Assembly (NCBI GenBank): GCA_963931865.1
Contig: OZ007512.1
Location: forward strand, 7,434,208 to 7,498,207
Length of the DNA stretch: 64,000 nt
Direction: 5' to 3'
Origin: Axinella damicornis
Lineage: Eukaryota > Porifera > Demospongiae > Axinellida > Axinellidae
Shown: piece after piece, positions 11,690 to 22,626 of the stretch
Numbering within the stretch: the stretch's first letter is position 1
Layout of the letters: each line of letters starts with the position of its first letter
Notes under the pieces: generated by a model
What the model was told of the DNA's origin: nothing
The model's database searches: none
The model's input: the letters and a program-made list of their open reading frames with translations, nothing else
Program-made: the position numbers and the translations under genes

Positions 11690-12249
11690 TCCTACCTACT
11701 ATTTACTATTGACCTAGCTAGTAGTCGAGCTCAGCAAGCCAGACGTTGTTCGGCACCCTCCCCCTTAAATTGGCAATTATCCCCAAACGTGAAATTAAGT
11801 AGCATCACGTGAAAGCATTTTTACTCAAGGTTTGAAGCTTAAGAGAAGTCAGTGAAGCTCTACAGAGTTAAACGAAGATTGATAAAGGTTCTACACCATT
11901 CCTTTGAACATAGGTGTTTTTCTTAGATACAGTTTTGTTGAAAAAGCTTACCACTGCACGTTGCATGTACCATCTCATCGCTGACAGCAAGGAGGGTTTC
12001 AAGATCAAACTGCTGATAAAAGTAGGGATGGCCCCTATCATATTCCACAGACATGCAATCAAGTCACTTGCGTGTGAAAAATGGACTTATTATTCATAGC
12101 TGGTCACCTCAGCTCTTGTTATTTACACAGTGCACATTGATGGGTGGATACTACATGCCAAATTACTCTAGAGTACATATCTAGCACCCTCCCACTTGTT
12201 CAGATGACCCAATACACTGTTCTGCATACTTAGCTCCCAGGTCAGTTAC
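11690..12249. other. No gene recognised
   Basis: Opposing short frames at 11868-12099 have no recognised domain. Nothing else is supported. Confidence 0.3.
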
Positions 12250-12905
12250 TCCCATTTCCATCATGGCGGCCTCCTGCTCAGAGTGAGGGGGAACGCTGCA
12301 TCTGGAAAGTAGCTGGGGACTACCAATGTCAGCTGTACACACCCCTGTTCAACGGAAGACAGCATAAGGGGACATCTTCGAACCGGGCAACGTTGAACAC
12401 CACCTCTTCCAACTGCTCAATTCGAATATCATCCCACTCCCTATCCACCTCCATGACGATCTTTGCATCTTTCTTTCCTCCAGATCCAAACCCATTCTTG
12501 AGAGGGCACTTTCTGATGCAGTACCTTTTAAGGTGGGCACAAAACGCTTTGTGAGCTTTTCTGTTTTCTTATTGCCTTCACAGTATATTTTAATGACCTG
12601 TTCAAGAAAGGAATGGTTGAACCAGGAGCAGCGGTCGCCAACAATTTAAAAGGACAGTACAAACCTTCTGACATCGACTACTTTGCTCACCAGATCATCA
12701 AGCACTGTTGAAAACACAAAATGTTGAATTCACTTCGAATGTCATGTGTATCGATGATAAATTCCTCTTCACTGTCATGGAATTCTTTAGCTGCAGCTAA
12801 TGGATCAGCTTTAACCGAACTGTACAAGCCCCTGTTTCCATCGCTTGCAACCAAACTTTGGTGGGGAGTGGTTTCTTCACTATTTGCTGTTTGGGCAATG
12901 ACTTT
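12250..12905 (-). pseudogene. Fragment of a sponge pre-NACHT / Death-associated domain
   Basis: On the minus strand the text runs DPLAAAKEFHDSEEEFIIDT (about 12790), VLDDLVSKVVDVRRFV (12690), CSWFNHSFLEQVIKIYC (12620), AHLKRYCIRKCPL (12530), IRIEQLEEVVFNVARF (12420) and VEQGCVQLTLVVPSYF (12320). This is the order of a domain found beside Death and NACHT domains in demosponge proteins. It predicts a helical region and an end strand (GCVQLT). Function there is not established. At least three frame changes interrupt it, so this is a remnant or an error-rich exon set. Confidence 0.5.
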
Positions 12906-12939
12906 GTATTTGTAGCTGGTCTTCTATAAACAGTTATGG

Positions 12940-13400
12940 TACATCAATATATTAAGATTTTAACTGTGTGTTTGTGTGTCTGTAACGGAAGTGGGATGTT
13001 CATGAGGCAGGACTAGACTTCGTACTTTAATTTAATTACTGAACCTCGAACTCCGCGAAGAATGTTCGAGAACACTGGGCCCGGGCATGGCATGGGCTGG
13101 AATCTGAATCCATCAAGCGCAATCGGGGAGCAGCGGACGCAATCGCCGGGGAGTAGCAGCCGAAGCAGACGCGATTGGGAGCAGCAGCACTAAGCTGAAG
13201 CGGACGCAAGCGGCGAGCAGTAGCTGAAGCGGGCACAATCGGGGAGCAGCAGCTGGAAGCGGAGGCAAACGGGGCTGGATTACGCACGGTAGGCGAACAA
13301 GGGGATAGTAGCTGAGCGAGCGAAGCGAGCTCAGCTACTTGTAACATAAATTGTTTTATGTGCACAGTAATTTGTACATCAGGAGTGCTGCCAGTCATTT
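12940..13400. repeat. Dispersed repeat with GC-rich internal units
   Basis: Begins ATTAAGATTTTAACTGTGTG, followed by AACGGAAGTGGGATGTTC. The same start reappears at 63921-64000, where the window ends. The interior (13080-13330) is built from imperfect units of the kind GGGGAGCAGCAGCTGAAGCGGACGCAA. The long minus-strand frame across it is a by-product of this repetition. Confidence 0.7.
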
Positions 13401-13424
13401 TGGAAGGCACTAATAAGTATTATT

Positions 13425-13595
13425 TAAATGCCAGTTTGCAGTGCACTACGTGTTTCAATGCACTAGGGCAATCTTGTTAACGGTTCAGGGCGAGATAATG
13501 CACGAGCCAAAGGCGAGTGCATATCCCCCTGAGATCGTTAACTAGATTGCCCGAGTGCACTGTAAAACTCATAATGCACTGCAAACTGGTATCTA
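13425..13595. mobile_element. Palindromic MITE, CCAGTTTGCAGTGCA ends
   Basis: A 171-bp imperfect palindrome. The left arm CCAGTTTGCAGTGCA pairs with TGCACTGCAAACTGG on the right, and the pairing continues inward (GGGCAATC..GTTAACG against CGTTAAC..GATTGCCC). No coding capacity. The target-site duplication is unclear. Confidence 0.8.
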
Positions 13596-13599
13596 AACT

Positions 13600-13912
13600 A
13601 CATAGCACAACTCACTGACCCGAAACAGACGTTGGTCTGTGAAAAGTGTGCACTATCTAGATAATGCAGACTAAAGTGTGCATTAAGCGATTTAATGCTT
13701 AGTAATGTGATCAATTCTGAGGCGTCTGATTCGTTGAGGGTCACTTGAATAGCACTAAGTGATGCATTATCACTAGGCCTACTCGCAGTCAGGTGTTCTC
13801 GGAAGAAAGCACTTTGTGCATGAGAGCTTGGCATGCATGGGGAGCAATGGGATTGCTTTCATTTCATCGTTTCTGCAACTGTTGGTTGCTTACATAGTAA
13901 TCCGCTTGGCCG
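13600..13912. other. No gene recognised
   Basis: Contains scattered AATGCA-rich words related to the adjacent palindrome. No coding or RNA gene is seen. Confidence 0.3.
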
Positions 13913-14310
13913 TACAGTCTCGCACCCAGGCTTTCTTGCACTCAAGCTTTCTTGCACTCAAGCTTTCTCCCACTCAGGCCTTCTAGTGCTCAAGCTTTCT
14001 CACACCCAGGCATTCTGGCACTCATTAAGGCCTGAGGACAAGAAAACCTGACTGCAAGAAGGCCTGGGTGTGACAGCTTTGAGTGCAAGAAAGTCTGTGT
14101 GCGAGACTTGAAGCTTTCTCACACTAGAGCACAACCATGCCTTCCTCCACTCAAGTTTTCCCTTCTTGCACTCAGACCAAAGCCTTCTTGCAGTCAAGCT
14201 TTCTTGCACTTAGGCCTTAATTCTCACACTAGAGCCCACCCATGCCTTCTTGCACTCAAGCTTTCAGGCCTTCTGAACTAGAGCTTTCTCAGAGTCAGGC
14301 CTTCTCATAC
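13913..14310. repeat. Degenerate minisatellite of CTTTCTTGCACTCAAGC units
   Basis: A 400-bp patchwork of 15-20 bp units such as CTTTCTTGCACTCAAG and CTCACACCCAGGC in both orientations. The inverted block at 14036-14105 can pair with the flanking units. It opens with TCGCACCCAGGC, reminiscent of a MITE end, and may have arisen by amplification of MITE arms. Confidence 0.7.
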
Positions 14311-14921
14311 CCAGTGAACCCTTTTGTCCCTGGCGACTTTTCGACTGGAGACTAACTGCCTATGTAGCGCCAGCTCTACTTGTGACTTTCATGTATAATT
14401 GTATGTTGGGTTCTAGTATTTGTCACCAACAGGTACCGGTCTTCTATTGTGCCTTGGCGGAGGTAATCTATAACTAGCCATATAAACATGGATGCAGTGC
14501 AAAGTTTATTGCAAATTATTTGGCCTCTTCTTCCAACCTTCTAGTCACATAGTCTCCTGTGATGATTTCACCATCACCTCTCAGAGGACTCCAGGAGTAG
14601 GTGAAGGATGTTCCCTACTAAGCCACCTGTACGGTAAATCTCTCAGGAAGGATGACGGACCAGTGTTGTCAGGTGTATTCCGAATGGTAGAAACCTGTGA
14701 GTTCATTCCTAGTTGATCGGCAATTAGGCAGCAACAGGCTGAAGCAACCGCGTTAGTCTTCCCAGGTCATCAAGCTTGAGTTGGGTTTCTGAAATATAGA
14801 ATAGCAGTACAAAGCTCTGTTGAACAAACAAATATGGAAACGTATGACTTGTTCAAATTAATCACACATGAAGCACAAAAGGTTAGTCACCTACGTACAC
14901 CGTACATAATCATACTAATAC
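14311..14921. other. No gene recognised
   Basis: One plus-strand frame (14492-14716) has no family similarity. No other support is seen. Confidence 0.3.
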
Positions 14922-15634
14922 CGTAGTCTCTCGAAAATATGCCTATGGGCGATGAATTTAGAATCTGCTCAAAGAGGGGGATGGGCGTATTTTCGAGGAC
15001 CCCTCTCCCGAAAATAGGCCCACCCTTGACGCGAAAGTAGGCCCACACAATTCGAAAGTAGGCCCACACAATTCGAAAGTAGGCCCACCCAAGTACATGC
15101 GTATACGAGTGCAATACTGCAACAGTCATTCTAGCAAGGCTTAACTACTACTAGTCCCGGAGTTTCTTGGTGAGCAAGAACAATCTCTTCGTGTGAATAG
15201 CTATAGGAACAGAAAACAAGACATAGCAGGACTGCTTGAATAACGTAGAGTGCGCAGACTATCTTCGGGTCTAGATCTTGCCGATTGCTGCTGCTGCTTC
15301 CTAGAAATCCGTAGTGCACTGCTAGTGCTACGCTAGGCAATTGCACATGCGAAGACACAAACATGCAATGCACAGCGCGTGCACGGTCTCATGTCATGCA
15401 TTCAGTGCACAGCTGATTATGCAATGGCATGCAACATAATGAAATTCATTGCAAATAGTACAGCCTTAGTTTCTTAGTCCAACCAGTGCTTCTTCCGGAG
15501 CTATTCAAGCGCTTTCCTGTTCGAGCGAATAGGGTGGGCGTACTTTCGAGTAATAAATGACCCTTGCAACAACTTGTCGCGAAAAAGGGGGGTGGGTGTA
15601 TTTTCGAGGGTGGGTGTATTTTCGAGAGACTACG
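14922..15634. mobile_element. Terminal-inverted-repeat element, CGTAGTCTCTCGAAAATA ends
   Basis: A 713-bp element with an 18-bp perfect inverted end: CGTAGTCTCTCGAAAATA at 14922 and its complement ending at 15634. The ends carry sub-repeats. AATTCGAAAGTAGGCCCACAC is repeated in tandem at 15030-15080, and GGGTGGGTGTATTTTCGAG twice at 15590-15630. No transposase frame, so it is non-autonomous. Confidence 0.8.
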
Positions 15635-17344
15635 TAGTATTATTTTGAAAGTCATCTGTGTTCATGCCGTCTGTAAGTAAGATATAATGCCACTGATCTT
15701 CCGGAGCTCGTTCCGTAGCCGTGTCTAAATGTGATTGTTGTGGTTCTGCGAAGGAAGTGGTTCCGCAAACGCGCATCATTATTAAAGGTGTGTACCATAA
15801 TACTGTACTAATGGGCTTACATCATTCCTGACCCTACCCATGCCATAATCACCCCTTGTAGGCCATATGCAAGAGAACAGTCCACAATCATTCAATTCAT
15901 GTTGTGACCAAAGGTGCCCTGCGAGTATACATTCAAAGGCAAACTTGCCGTCATCAACAGCCTCTTCGAGTTGATTGTAGCGAAGAAATGAAGCAAACTG
16001 GTTCTTGGTACATACGTAGCAACACTAAAAGCTACTACACTAACAAAAGATTTCACATTTGATTTTAATATTATGTAGTGAAGTCGTGTATAATGGTCAT
16101 TCTTTAGCCATCACATAAGTATGGTGAGCTGATTGCGATCTGACAACAGCTCCATACATATGTGAGAATGATTTCAGAACAAGACATCCTGTCGACAAAA
16201 ATGCCAGGATAGTGGTAAAATTTGGCTGTACTGTACATAACAGAACTCACAGATGAAAATTCGCTCGACTGGTACCATGTGTGAAATTGAAATGGCAGAA
16301 TGTCATAGACTCGGTATGGCAGCTAGTTAGTTCCTATAGCTGTAGCCATGTTAACGGGACTGTTCTCCTACTTAATAATATAATGGTAAGCCTAACCAGG
16401 AGCCCATAACGGGAAGGAGCATCCAATTAGCATAACCATCAGGCTCCAGAGTGCAGCACATAACACTCCTTATACGGATGCGTTTGTGGTCTGTGTACGT
16501 GTACGGCTGTGTGTGATGTCTCATAAGTAGGTGGGCGGGTGTTGTGCACGCTAGGCTTCTTAACAAAGTATAGGTGTGAGCTGTAGCCCTTCCCTACAAG
16601 GCTTTTTTGTGCTACTGCTAATCTGAGACTGATGGAACCCTAACAAGAACGGTAGTCTGACGCTCCTAAGCTCCTGGCCTTACCAGGCTTACCGAATCAC
16701 AATAGTACTCATCCTAGCCTGCCTAGGTGAACAACAAAGCCTGTTATAACCGAGCAAGCACAGGTGAGAAACTTTGTTTGGATTTATTATTGCAACCCAG
16801 AACAGCATCGCTGCTCGCAAGGCTAAGAGCATGCACTTCAAGGTCCTTTGCCTGCATAAATTCAGGAATTGCCTATTGGATTGGAAATAGGCTCAATTAA
16901 CAGGAAGACATTCCTGGTTCATAGTGGATAATACAAGCACTCAAAGTATATGACAAAGTGCCTTACAACAGGCAGTTAATAATTATTTATTCTAAAGGAG
17001 GCCAATTTGACCTGCTTTGTTTACATCAGTACTAGTGCTGCGCAATGCACGTTAGAGATAGGCTTTTGATCACTTTGCGAGCAGAAAAGGTTGGACAGGG
17101 GGGAAATGGGTGTGTACTCCCGAAGGGTGCAAACAGCACGCATGTACAGCTACCCCCACCCACACTATCTACGGTAGGCCACCCACTAGGTAGGCTCACG
17201 TAGCTAGTTATAGTGAAAGGATCAGCAATGTTTTGTCTACCCATACCCAAGACAGCTGACTCAGCACATAAGCCAGTGTGACCAGGGCCAGGCCCTATGG
17301 CACGCCGTCAGTAACAAAATTAGATAAACTGGGGAGGTGACATA
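15635..17344. other. No gene recognised
   Basis: Low-coding sequence. No splice-bounded exon, repeat pair or RNA gene recognised. The minus-strand frames at 16372-16566 and 17032-17250 show no domain. Confidence 0.3.
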
Positions 17345-17612
17345 ATGTTTATTTGCCGACGTACAACGTTTATTTGCTGACATCGTGCCTTCTCATTTGC
17401 CAACGTTGACGCTTATTTTTCGGCGTTGAAATCTTATTTGCCGAAGTAGAATTCTTATTTGCCGACATAGGCTTCTTATGTGGATCCGGCAGTGATTGCA
17501 GTAGCGATCAGAATCTGAAGTACGGCAAACAAGGGATTGACGTCGGCAGATAATCTACGATGGCATACAAGAAGCGGCTACGTCGGTAAACAAACGTTGC
17601 ATGACAGCAAAT
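17345..17612. mobile_element. Foldback element made of TTATTTGCCGAC repeats
   Basis: The left half has about six 20-24 bp units of the type CTTATTTGCCGACGT (17348-17475). The right half holds the complementary units, such as ACGTCGGTAAACAA and GACGTCGGCAGATAA (17520-17612). The halves can fold on each other. This is the architecture of a foldback transposon. Confidence 0.7.
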
Positions 17613-17769
17613 AAGCTTTCCATGCTTGCAAACTGAATAGTCTGCAGCTACAGCTAAAATGTTCATGAGCATAAGGAATTATTTGTATAATAGTGATGCA
17701 TGTGATAATGACATCATCACCAACATCCTCTGGTATTCCATTGCTTGTCCCCTCAAAGTAGCTACATAC

Positions 17770-18634
17770 CTTTCAACCAGCTCCAGCATTTCCTTGTGGG
17801 AGCAGAAGTCCTTGTCCTTGTCAATGCGCTCTCTGAACCACATCAACTTCACAACTGCACAATAACAATCAGCGGTCAGGCAATGCTCGGAGATAAGTGC
17901 TGGAAATAACACTCAAAGCATAATATGTTACTACGTACGTACTAAGGAACGAAACATTGATACGGTTCATCAAGATCACATGACTTCCTACCTACCAACA
18001 ATAATATTATAAGGTCATGAATGGCAAGTACGATTACCTATTTTGAAGACAACAAACTCCGAACGAAGCACTTGTAGCAGATTATGGTAGAGCCTCCTGG
18101 CACCAACAGAGGGACCACATGGATACATTCGCGAGACAAGGACACCTAGTGTGTGCCATGCGGGCTCACTCTAGTTCTTGAGATGCCTTCGCAATCTGAC
18201 AGAAACTGGGCATGAGAACAGCATGCCATGGCCATAAGACTGGGTAGGACTACATTGCATGCGTGTAAACATTTACCGCATTTATTAGATTCTTTTGTTG
18301 CCCCAGTACGTACCCCTCCCCTAGTCTCGTTCCCAGGCTCCCCCTGTGTGCGTGGTTGAGAAATGTTTCATCGGCGCGCACAGGGGAAGGAGCCTGAGAA
18401 CAAAGATACCCCTCCCCTCATCAAGAAAATATAATTATGGACAGCCAAGGCAATTGAGCTGACGGTCTAAGATCTTGACTGCTATGAACTGTACAGTAGT
18501 ATAGAGATTTTAATATTAGCACAGTCATCCGGTACTCACCTGTCCAGTTTTTGTTTTCTGTGAGCCTCCTTCATCAACTGCGACGCCTTGCGAGATCTGG
18601 ACTTTGCCTTGTGCAGGCCTGTTCTCTTCACCAT
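17770..18634 (-). CDS. TMA16-like gene, 5' exons (block A)
   Basis: Exon 1 is 18634-18540: ATG, then VKRTG, K/R-rich text and RKASQLMKEAH, followed by donor GTGAGT. A later exon at 17854-17770 encodes KLMWFRERI..HKEMLELVER, bordered by GTGCAG and GTATGT. Both match the start of TMA16, a small ribosome-biogenesis factor (R-K-A-x-Q-x-x-E-A-H, then L-x-W-F and L-I-E-R-Y). A 56-nt middle exon at 18093-18038 with fitting phase is possible but tentative. The C-terminal half is not found downstream, where the foldback element sits. The gene is therefore partial or broken after the third exon. Exon 1, but not the last exon, recurs in blocks B and C. Confidence 0.5.
18322..18408. mobile_element. TAGCC-family MITE (GGCTCCCCCTGTG subfamily)
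   Basis: An 87-bp copy inside block A, with ends TAGTCTCGTTCCCAGGC and GCCTGAGAACAAAGATA. Orthologous copies sit at the same place in B (48302) and C (55258), so the insertion predates the duplication. Confidence 0.8.
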
Positions 18635-18960
18635 TGGCTGTGTACATAATCAATAGCATACACATACATGTGCAATACGTGCTACTCTGAATGAACAATT
18701 TAGCTATAGGAGCAGAGGAGGTATGAGCTAGGAGTGTAGTCTCACCATACTTTATTCTGTGTGCTCAGGGTACAACATCCACGTTCCGGGCCATTTCACT
18801 AGCCTGGGAACGAGCGTGCGTTGATCACGTGGGCAGCTACGCCGCGCCGCCCAGCTAGCTGGCCTGGAAGAGCTATCGAAACCGGAGGTATGGATCGAGC
18901 TGAGACGATGTAAAGGGCCATTCGTCACCCTTGTATATGTCACTGACTGTCGCGTTGGCA

Positions 18961-19560
18961 TGGATCTACTCCAATTAAGGAGTTTGTCAAATCTCAGTGT
19001 CCAGATGCTTTCATTGTCAAGAACACCAGAGTGCCTGCATGTCTCCAGTTTACAATTGGCAAGAGCGGCAACGATGAGATTCAGATTTGCTACTTTTTCA
19101 TCTGCACTGTTTTGATGATATTCATATCAGTGAACTCCTCTAGACCACCCAAGGTGAATGATCTTGATCTTCTTTGTTGGAAAGCACAGTATTGTTTTTA
19201 CTTCTTTTACGATAATAATCATTAATTTTGTGTAGCGACGGTGATCTACACAGCTTTGTTTTCTGTGTCACTTTTGGGAATCGCAACAATTATTTCAGTT
19301 GCAGCTGTAGTCCACTTGTCCGTTATTTTCCCCAAGTCTCTGATATCGTTGCGTTGTTCAAGTGGATTGATCAATTGCATACCACTCTTGCTCTTTAATC
19401 ATCCTCTAAGCCCATATATGGAGAGAGCAGCACAACCATTTGGGATTCTTGCTCTGGTGCTATGCCTCGTCTGTCTGGTGCTATCATGGTGCATGTGTAT
19501 GCTGTGCACGTAGAGGGACGATACTGCTTTGAAAGCAACATCTGGTGTTCAGTGATCATG
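18961..19560 (+). pseudogene. Block A copy of the 222-codon frame, broken
   Basis: Homologous to the open frame at 55844-56512. Here a 4-bp insertion near 18973 (CCAATTAAGG for CCGAGG) and a second small insertion near 19222 destroy the frame. Confidence 0.45.
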
Positions 19561-19853
19561 AAGGTGTGCATGTCACCATAGACCTCACCTCAATGTTACC
19601 AATCAAGAACAGCTGCTGCACAGCAATAGTGACTGGAAAGATGATTGATGATTTTGCAGATGTGTCCTGTGTCAGATGTGTATGCTGTGCACGTACGGAG
19701 ACAACAGTGAGATGCTGCTAGCAACATCCAGTGTTCAGTGATCATGAAGGTGTGTACCATCTTGAACGTTACCAATCAAGAACAGCTGTATAAAGGACTG
19801 TACAGCAATAGTGTCTGGAAAGAAGATTGATGATTTTGCAGATGTACTGTGTC
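19494..19853. repeat. Tandem duplication (about 180 bp) in block A
   Basis: The stretch starting TGTGTATGCTGTGCACGTA at 19494 repeats from about 19677, including TGATTGATGATTTTGCAGATG near the end of each unit. The same doubling is seen in block C (56425 and 56583), so it predates that duplication. Confidence 0.75.
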
Positions 19854-19859
19854 CCGTTA

Positions 19860-21366
19860 TTTGTAGAACTTGCAATGGCACAGCAATATCCCGTGCAGAG
19901 TGAAGTATAGGAGCGCATGAGCCACCATAGGCTGAAGGCTCATATGCTCCTGTTGTTTTGAATACAATGTGAGTGATACTATTATGTGGTGCACTACTCT
20001 TGTTGATTCTTGCTGGATCTTTTCTGCCAACAAAACAATTGATTCAGGAATTAGTTAACGTTAACCTGTTTGCAAAATAGCCATTCAGACTACCATTCTC
20101 CTTTCGTGCCAGTTGAACCATGCATGCAGATGTATAGCTTCATTATCAGCAATGTACTCATGGACGTGCATGATGGGATTGGACACACTAGTATTGGTAG
20201 TGACTACTTAATATCTCATATTGATCAAAGTCCTCACAAGCCACATAGTTACCTGAATATCTATGAATATTGAGCGCAGGGCAAATAGTTCACAGTACAT
20301 ATGTTTTTTGATATTACATAATGTCCTTAGCCTCATTACCAGGCTCATTGCCATGAATGTAATTCATATTACTGAAATAACAAATAAGTAGGTTGCGCTA
20401 CCTACTTATGCCTCTTGCAATCATGTGTTGAAGTACATGTAGCTATAACTTTGCAGATTCGAAACCACATTCTGGAGCTTGTTCCATATTTTACATTCAC
20501 AGTATGACAGAGTGTGCCTCTGCCGTTGTGGTCTTTACTGCTTCCAGCTGAGGCACATCTTTCCTCTCCCAACACACTCCGGGCTCCTGCTGTAATAATT
20601 ATTGTAAGGCTATATATAGGTAGCTATAACAGTCATAGTCCATGAGTGTAATTAAAACCTTCCAAGTGAAATAAAAGTGCATGACTTGGCCTTGATCAAT
20701 AGGGTATATTGTCAGCCCTGGGAATGAGGCTACACACATTCACACACACAGTGCATGTGTGACAGCTTATGCCGTACTTATTATTATGAATAATTATTAT
20801 TATAATTAACTTAATCTCAGGAATGGATAACAACTATGAGGTCCCACTGAGTCAGCCTAAAAAAGTTACTCAGCTGATACGAACATCTTACCCACTTCCG
20901 GTTCCTTTGCAGATAAGGCACTCTCCCACTGGCATGACTGGTAGCCTTGTGATTGTCACAGCTACTGAGGTGAGGTGTAGCTATGGAGTACAGTGTATAT
21001 AGCTACCAACTTGACTCTGGCTAATGTGTGAGTGTTTATGCAGCATGCAGGTAATTTGGTTTCATGGCTTCTAATGTGCCTGCACAGAGTATAGGGGAGG
21101 ATGTTGTGGTTGTACTATATTTCTTGTTCTCTCCTCACATTTCCAGGAGGCTAGCCCCAACATTGGTGGGACTTCACTCAGGAAGTGTACTGAACTCCTC
21201 CCATACACAAGCAAATACAGGAATTAGGATTGGTGCATGGGATTGCCTTAGATAAAATTCATGGAACCTGGAAGTTGAATTGGATCTTGGAAAACAAAAT
21301 AGAGGGAAGAATACATTCTAGTTAAGAGTGTGTATATAATATTATTATAACCATTGTATCATACAC
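19860..21366. other. Duplicated non-coding stretch of block A
   Basis: Apart from the zinc-finger exon, this part shows only sequence shared with B and C. It includes the right half of a MITE near 20700 (GGGAATGAGGCTAC), whose left half is lost here but present at 50651 and 58438. Confidence 0.5.
20500..20585 (-). pseudogene. Second zinc-finger exon, block A copy
   Basis: Minus-strand text after acceptor TTACAGCAG reads SPECVGRGK, the CXXCXGXG motif of DnaJ-type zinc fingers but with the first Cys changed to Ser. A stop follows after about 17 codons. Homologues in B and C retain CxEC. Confidence 0.35.
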
Positions 21367-21504
21367 AGATGTACTTCTGAAAAATTCCTGTTCCATTGCA
21401 GTGGCTGCATTTATGGAAGTTGCTGTGGCCTCGGCCCTTGTGGGTACTGCAGATTCCAACTGAGGTCTTCCCTTTACTGCTGCATGCTGCATTTGGAGCA
21501 TTTG
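21367..21504 (-). pseudogene. Zinc-finger exon, block A copy, splice site lost
   Basis: Homologous to the exons at 51271-51401 and 59055-59185. This copy carries a 7-nt duplication (TGCTGCA, near 21480) that shifts the frame. Its 3' splice site reads CTACAA where B and C have CTACAG. It should no longer be spliced or translated as in the other copies. Confidence 0.5.
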
Positions 21505-21516
21505 TTGTAGGTAGGT

Positions 21517-21660
21517 AGGTAGGTAGGGAGGGGGGGAGGGAGGGAGGGAGGGAGGGAGGGAGGGAGGGAGGGAGGGAGGGAGGGAGGGAGGGAGGGAGGG
21601 AAGGAGGGAGGGGGTGGGGGGGTGGGGGGGGGGAGGGGGTAGGGAGGGGAGGGATGGGTG
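21517..21660. repeat. (GGGA)n microsatellite, block A
   Basis: About 30 GGGA units with interruptions. On the minus strand it is a CCCT-type pyrimidine tract directly upstream of the zinc-finger exon. Confidence 0.95.
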
Positions 21661-21839
21661 GTGCAAGGGAGAGAAGGAGGGGGTGGGGAGGGAGGAGGGA
21701 GGAAACAAGGGTGAGACAGAGGAAGGCCAGGAGGAAGAGAGGGAGGGAGAGGGGAGAAAAACTGACAAGCCAGCAGCAATGATTGTCAAGGCAAAGGAAT
21801 GTTCCAAATTCCTATTTGTACTTGCATGCAGAAGACCAG

Positions 21840-22165
21840 ATGGATATCACAATCGCGGAGAATTGTTTGTGGGGAGTACTTGGTCATCGAATAGCTGACG
21901 ACTTAATTCCCAGGTATCTTAACAGCATACCTGATCCTGCAGGCTTGAAAACTAAATGTGGACCTAGTGAGTGGGTCGTATGCTCTGCCCGGAGAGTCAG
22001 ACAAGCATTCACGTCGACCATAACCCTGAAGGTGTTGGTGAATGTTGGGATAGCTGGTTTTCACTGGTCAAAGAGCTCAACCAATTCCTCTATACTCCAA
22101 GAGCCACCTCCAAAGAAACATTTGGATCCTCAAATAGCACATCACAAGAGGGTATTAGATTTTGA
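21840..22165. other. Conserved open block of the duplication, strand uncertain
   Basis: Shared with 51815-52150 and 59480-59800. Both strands hold suggestive text. The plus strand has YLNSIPDPAGLKTKCGP. The minus strand has DVNACLTL..GPHLVFKPAGSG, bordered in block C by CTTCAG and GTATGC, and CDVLFEDPN..GGSW. Neither is recognised. Block A lacks 9 nt, an in-frame gap, relative to C. Confidence 0.3.
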
Positions 22166-22626
22166 TCATAAACTGCATCCAAACTTCATTGTAGTATGTA
22201 TAGTGTAGCATATTGGACTAGGATTGTAAAATTGTACACAATGCTTGTTTTCTGTGAAAATCATTCTTTCCAAGTTTGCACCTTAGATTGTTAAGGGGTC
22301 AAAACATACCCATGTATTGTACGTGTCTTTAAAATTGATGCCACGATTCAAAATCCGTTCCATCACAAGTATGTCTCTGGGAGATCTAAACGCAGCTACA
22401 GAAAATGAACTCCAGAAGATCTGTAAGAGAAGCTGTACCGTTTTCCGGAGACTTAGGGCCATTCGAAGAAACCTTCCAACTCTCGTAAGAAGCCTTCCGG
22501 TTTTTGGAAGAAGGCTTCCGGTTTGCAGTGAAGCTGCGTTGCAAATGCATACCAGAAAAGGGTTCGGAATCTCGGCATCAATTTTAAAGACGCCAACCAT
22601 AAGCCTGTTTGCGAAATAACAACTAT

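Noticed and set aside
13036..13410. 124-codon minus-strand frame rich in Ala/Ser/Pro
   Set aside because: It lies in a GC-rich degenerate tandem repeat and has no recognised fold. The repeat explains the open frame.
13913..14310. Possible CRISPR array
   Set aside because: Units are irregular, in both orientations, without constant spacers, and the genome is metazoan.
21322..21807. Long proline/serine-rich minus-strand frames over the GGGA repeats (also 51238-51775 and 59022-59451)
   Set aside because: A four-base repeat of this kind is open in several frames by composition alone. Only the short zinc-finger part beyond the repeat has family-like text.
21840..22165. Naming the YLNSIPDPAGLKTKCGP frame as a gene
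   Set aside because: The opposite strand has equally good text with better splice sites, and the copies carry frame-breaking indels. The strand cannot be decided by eye.
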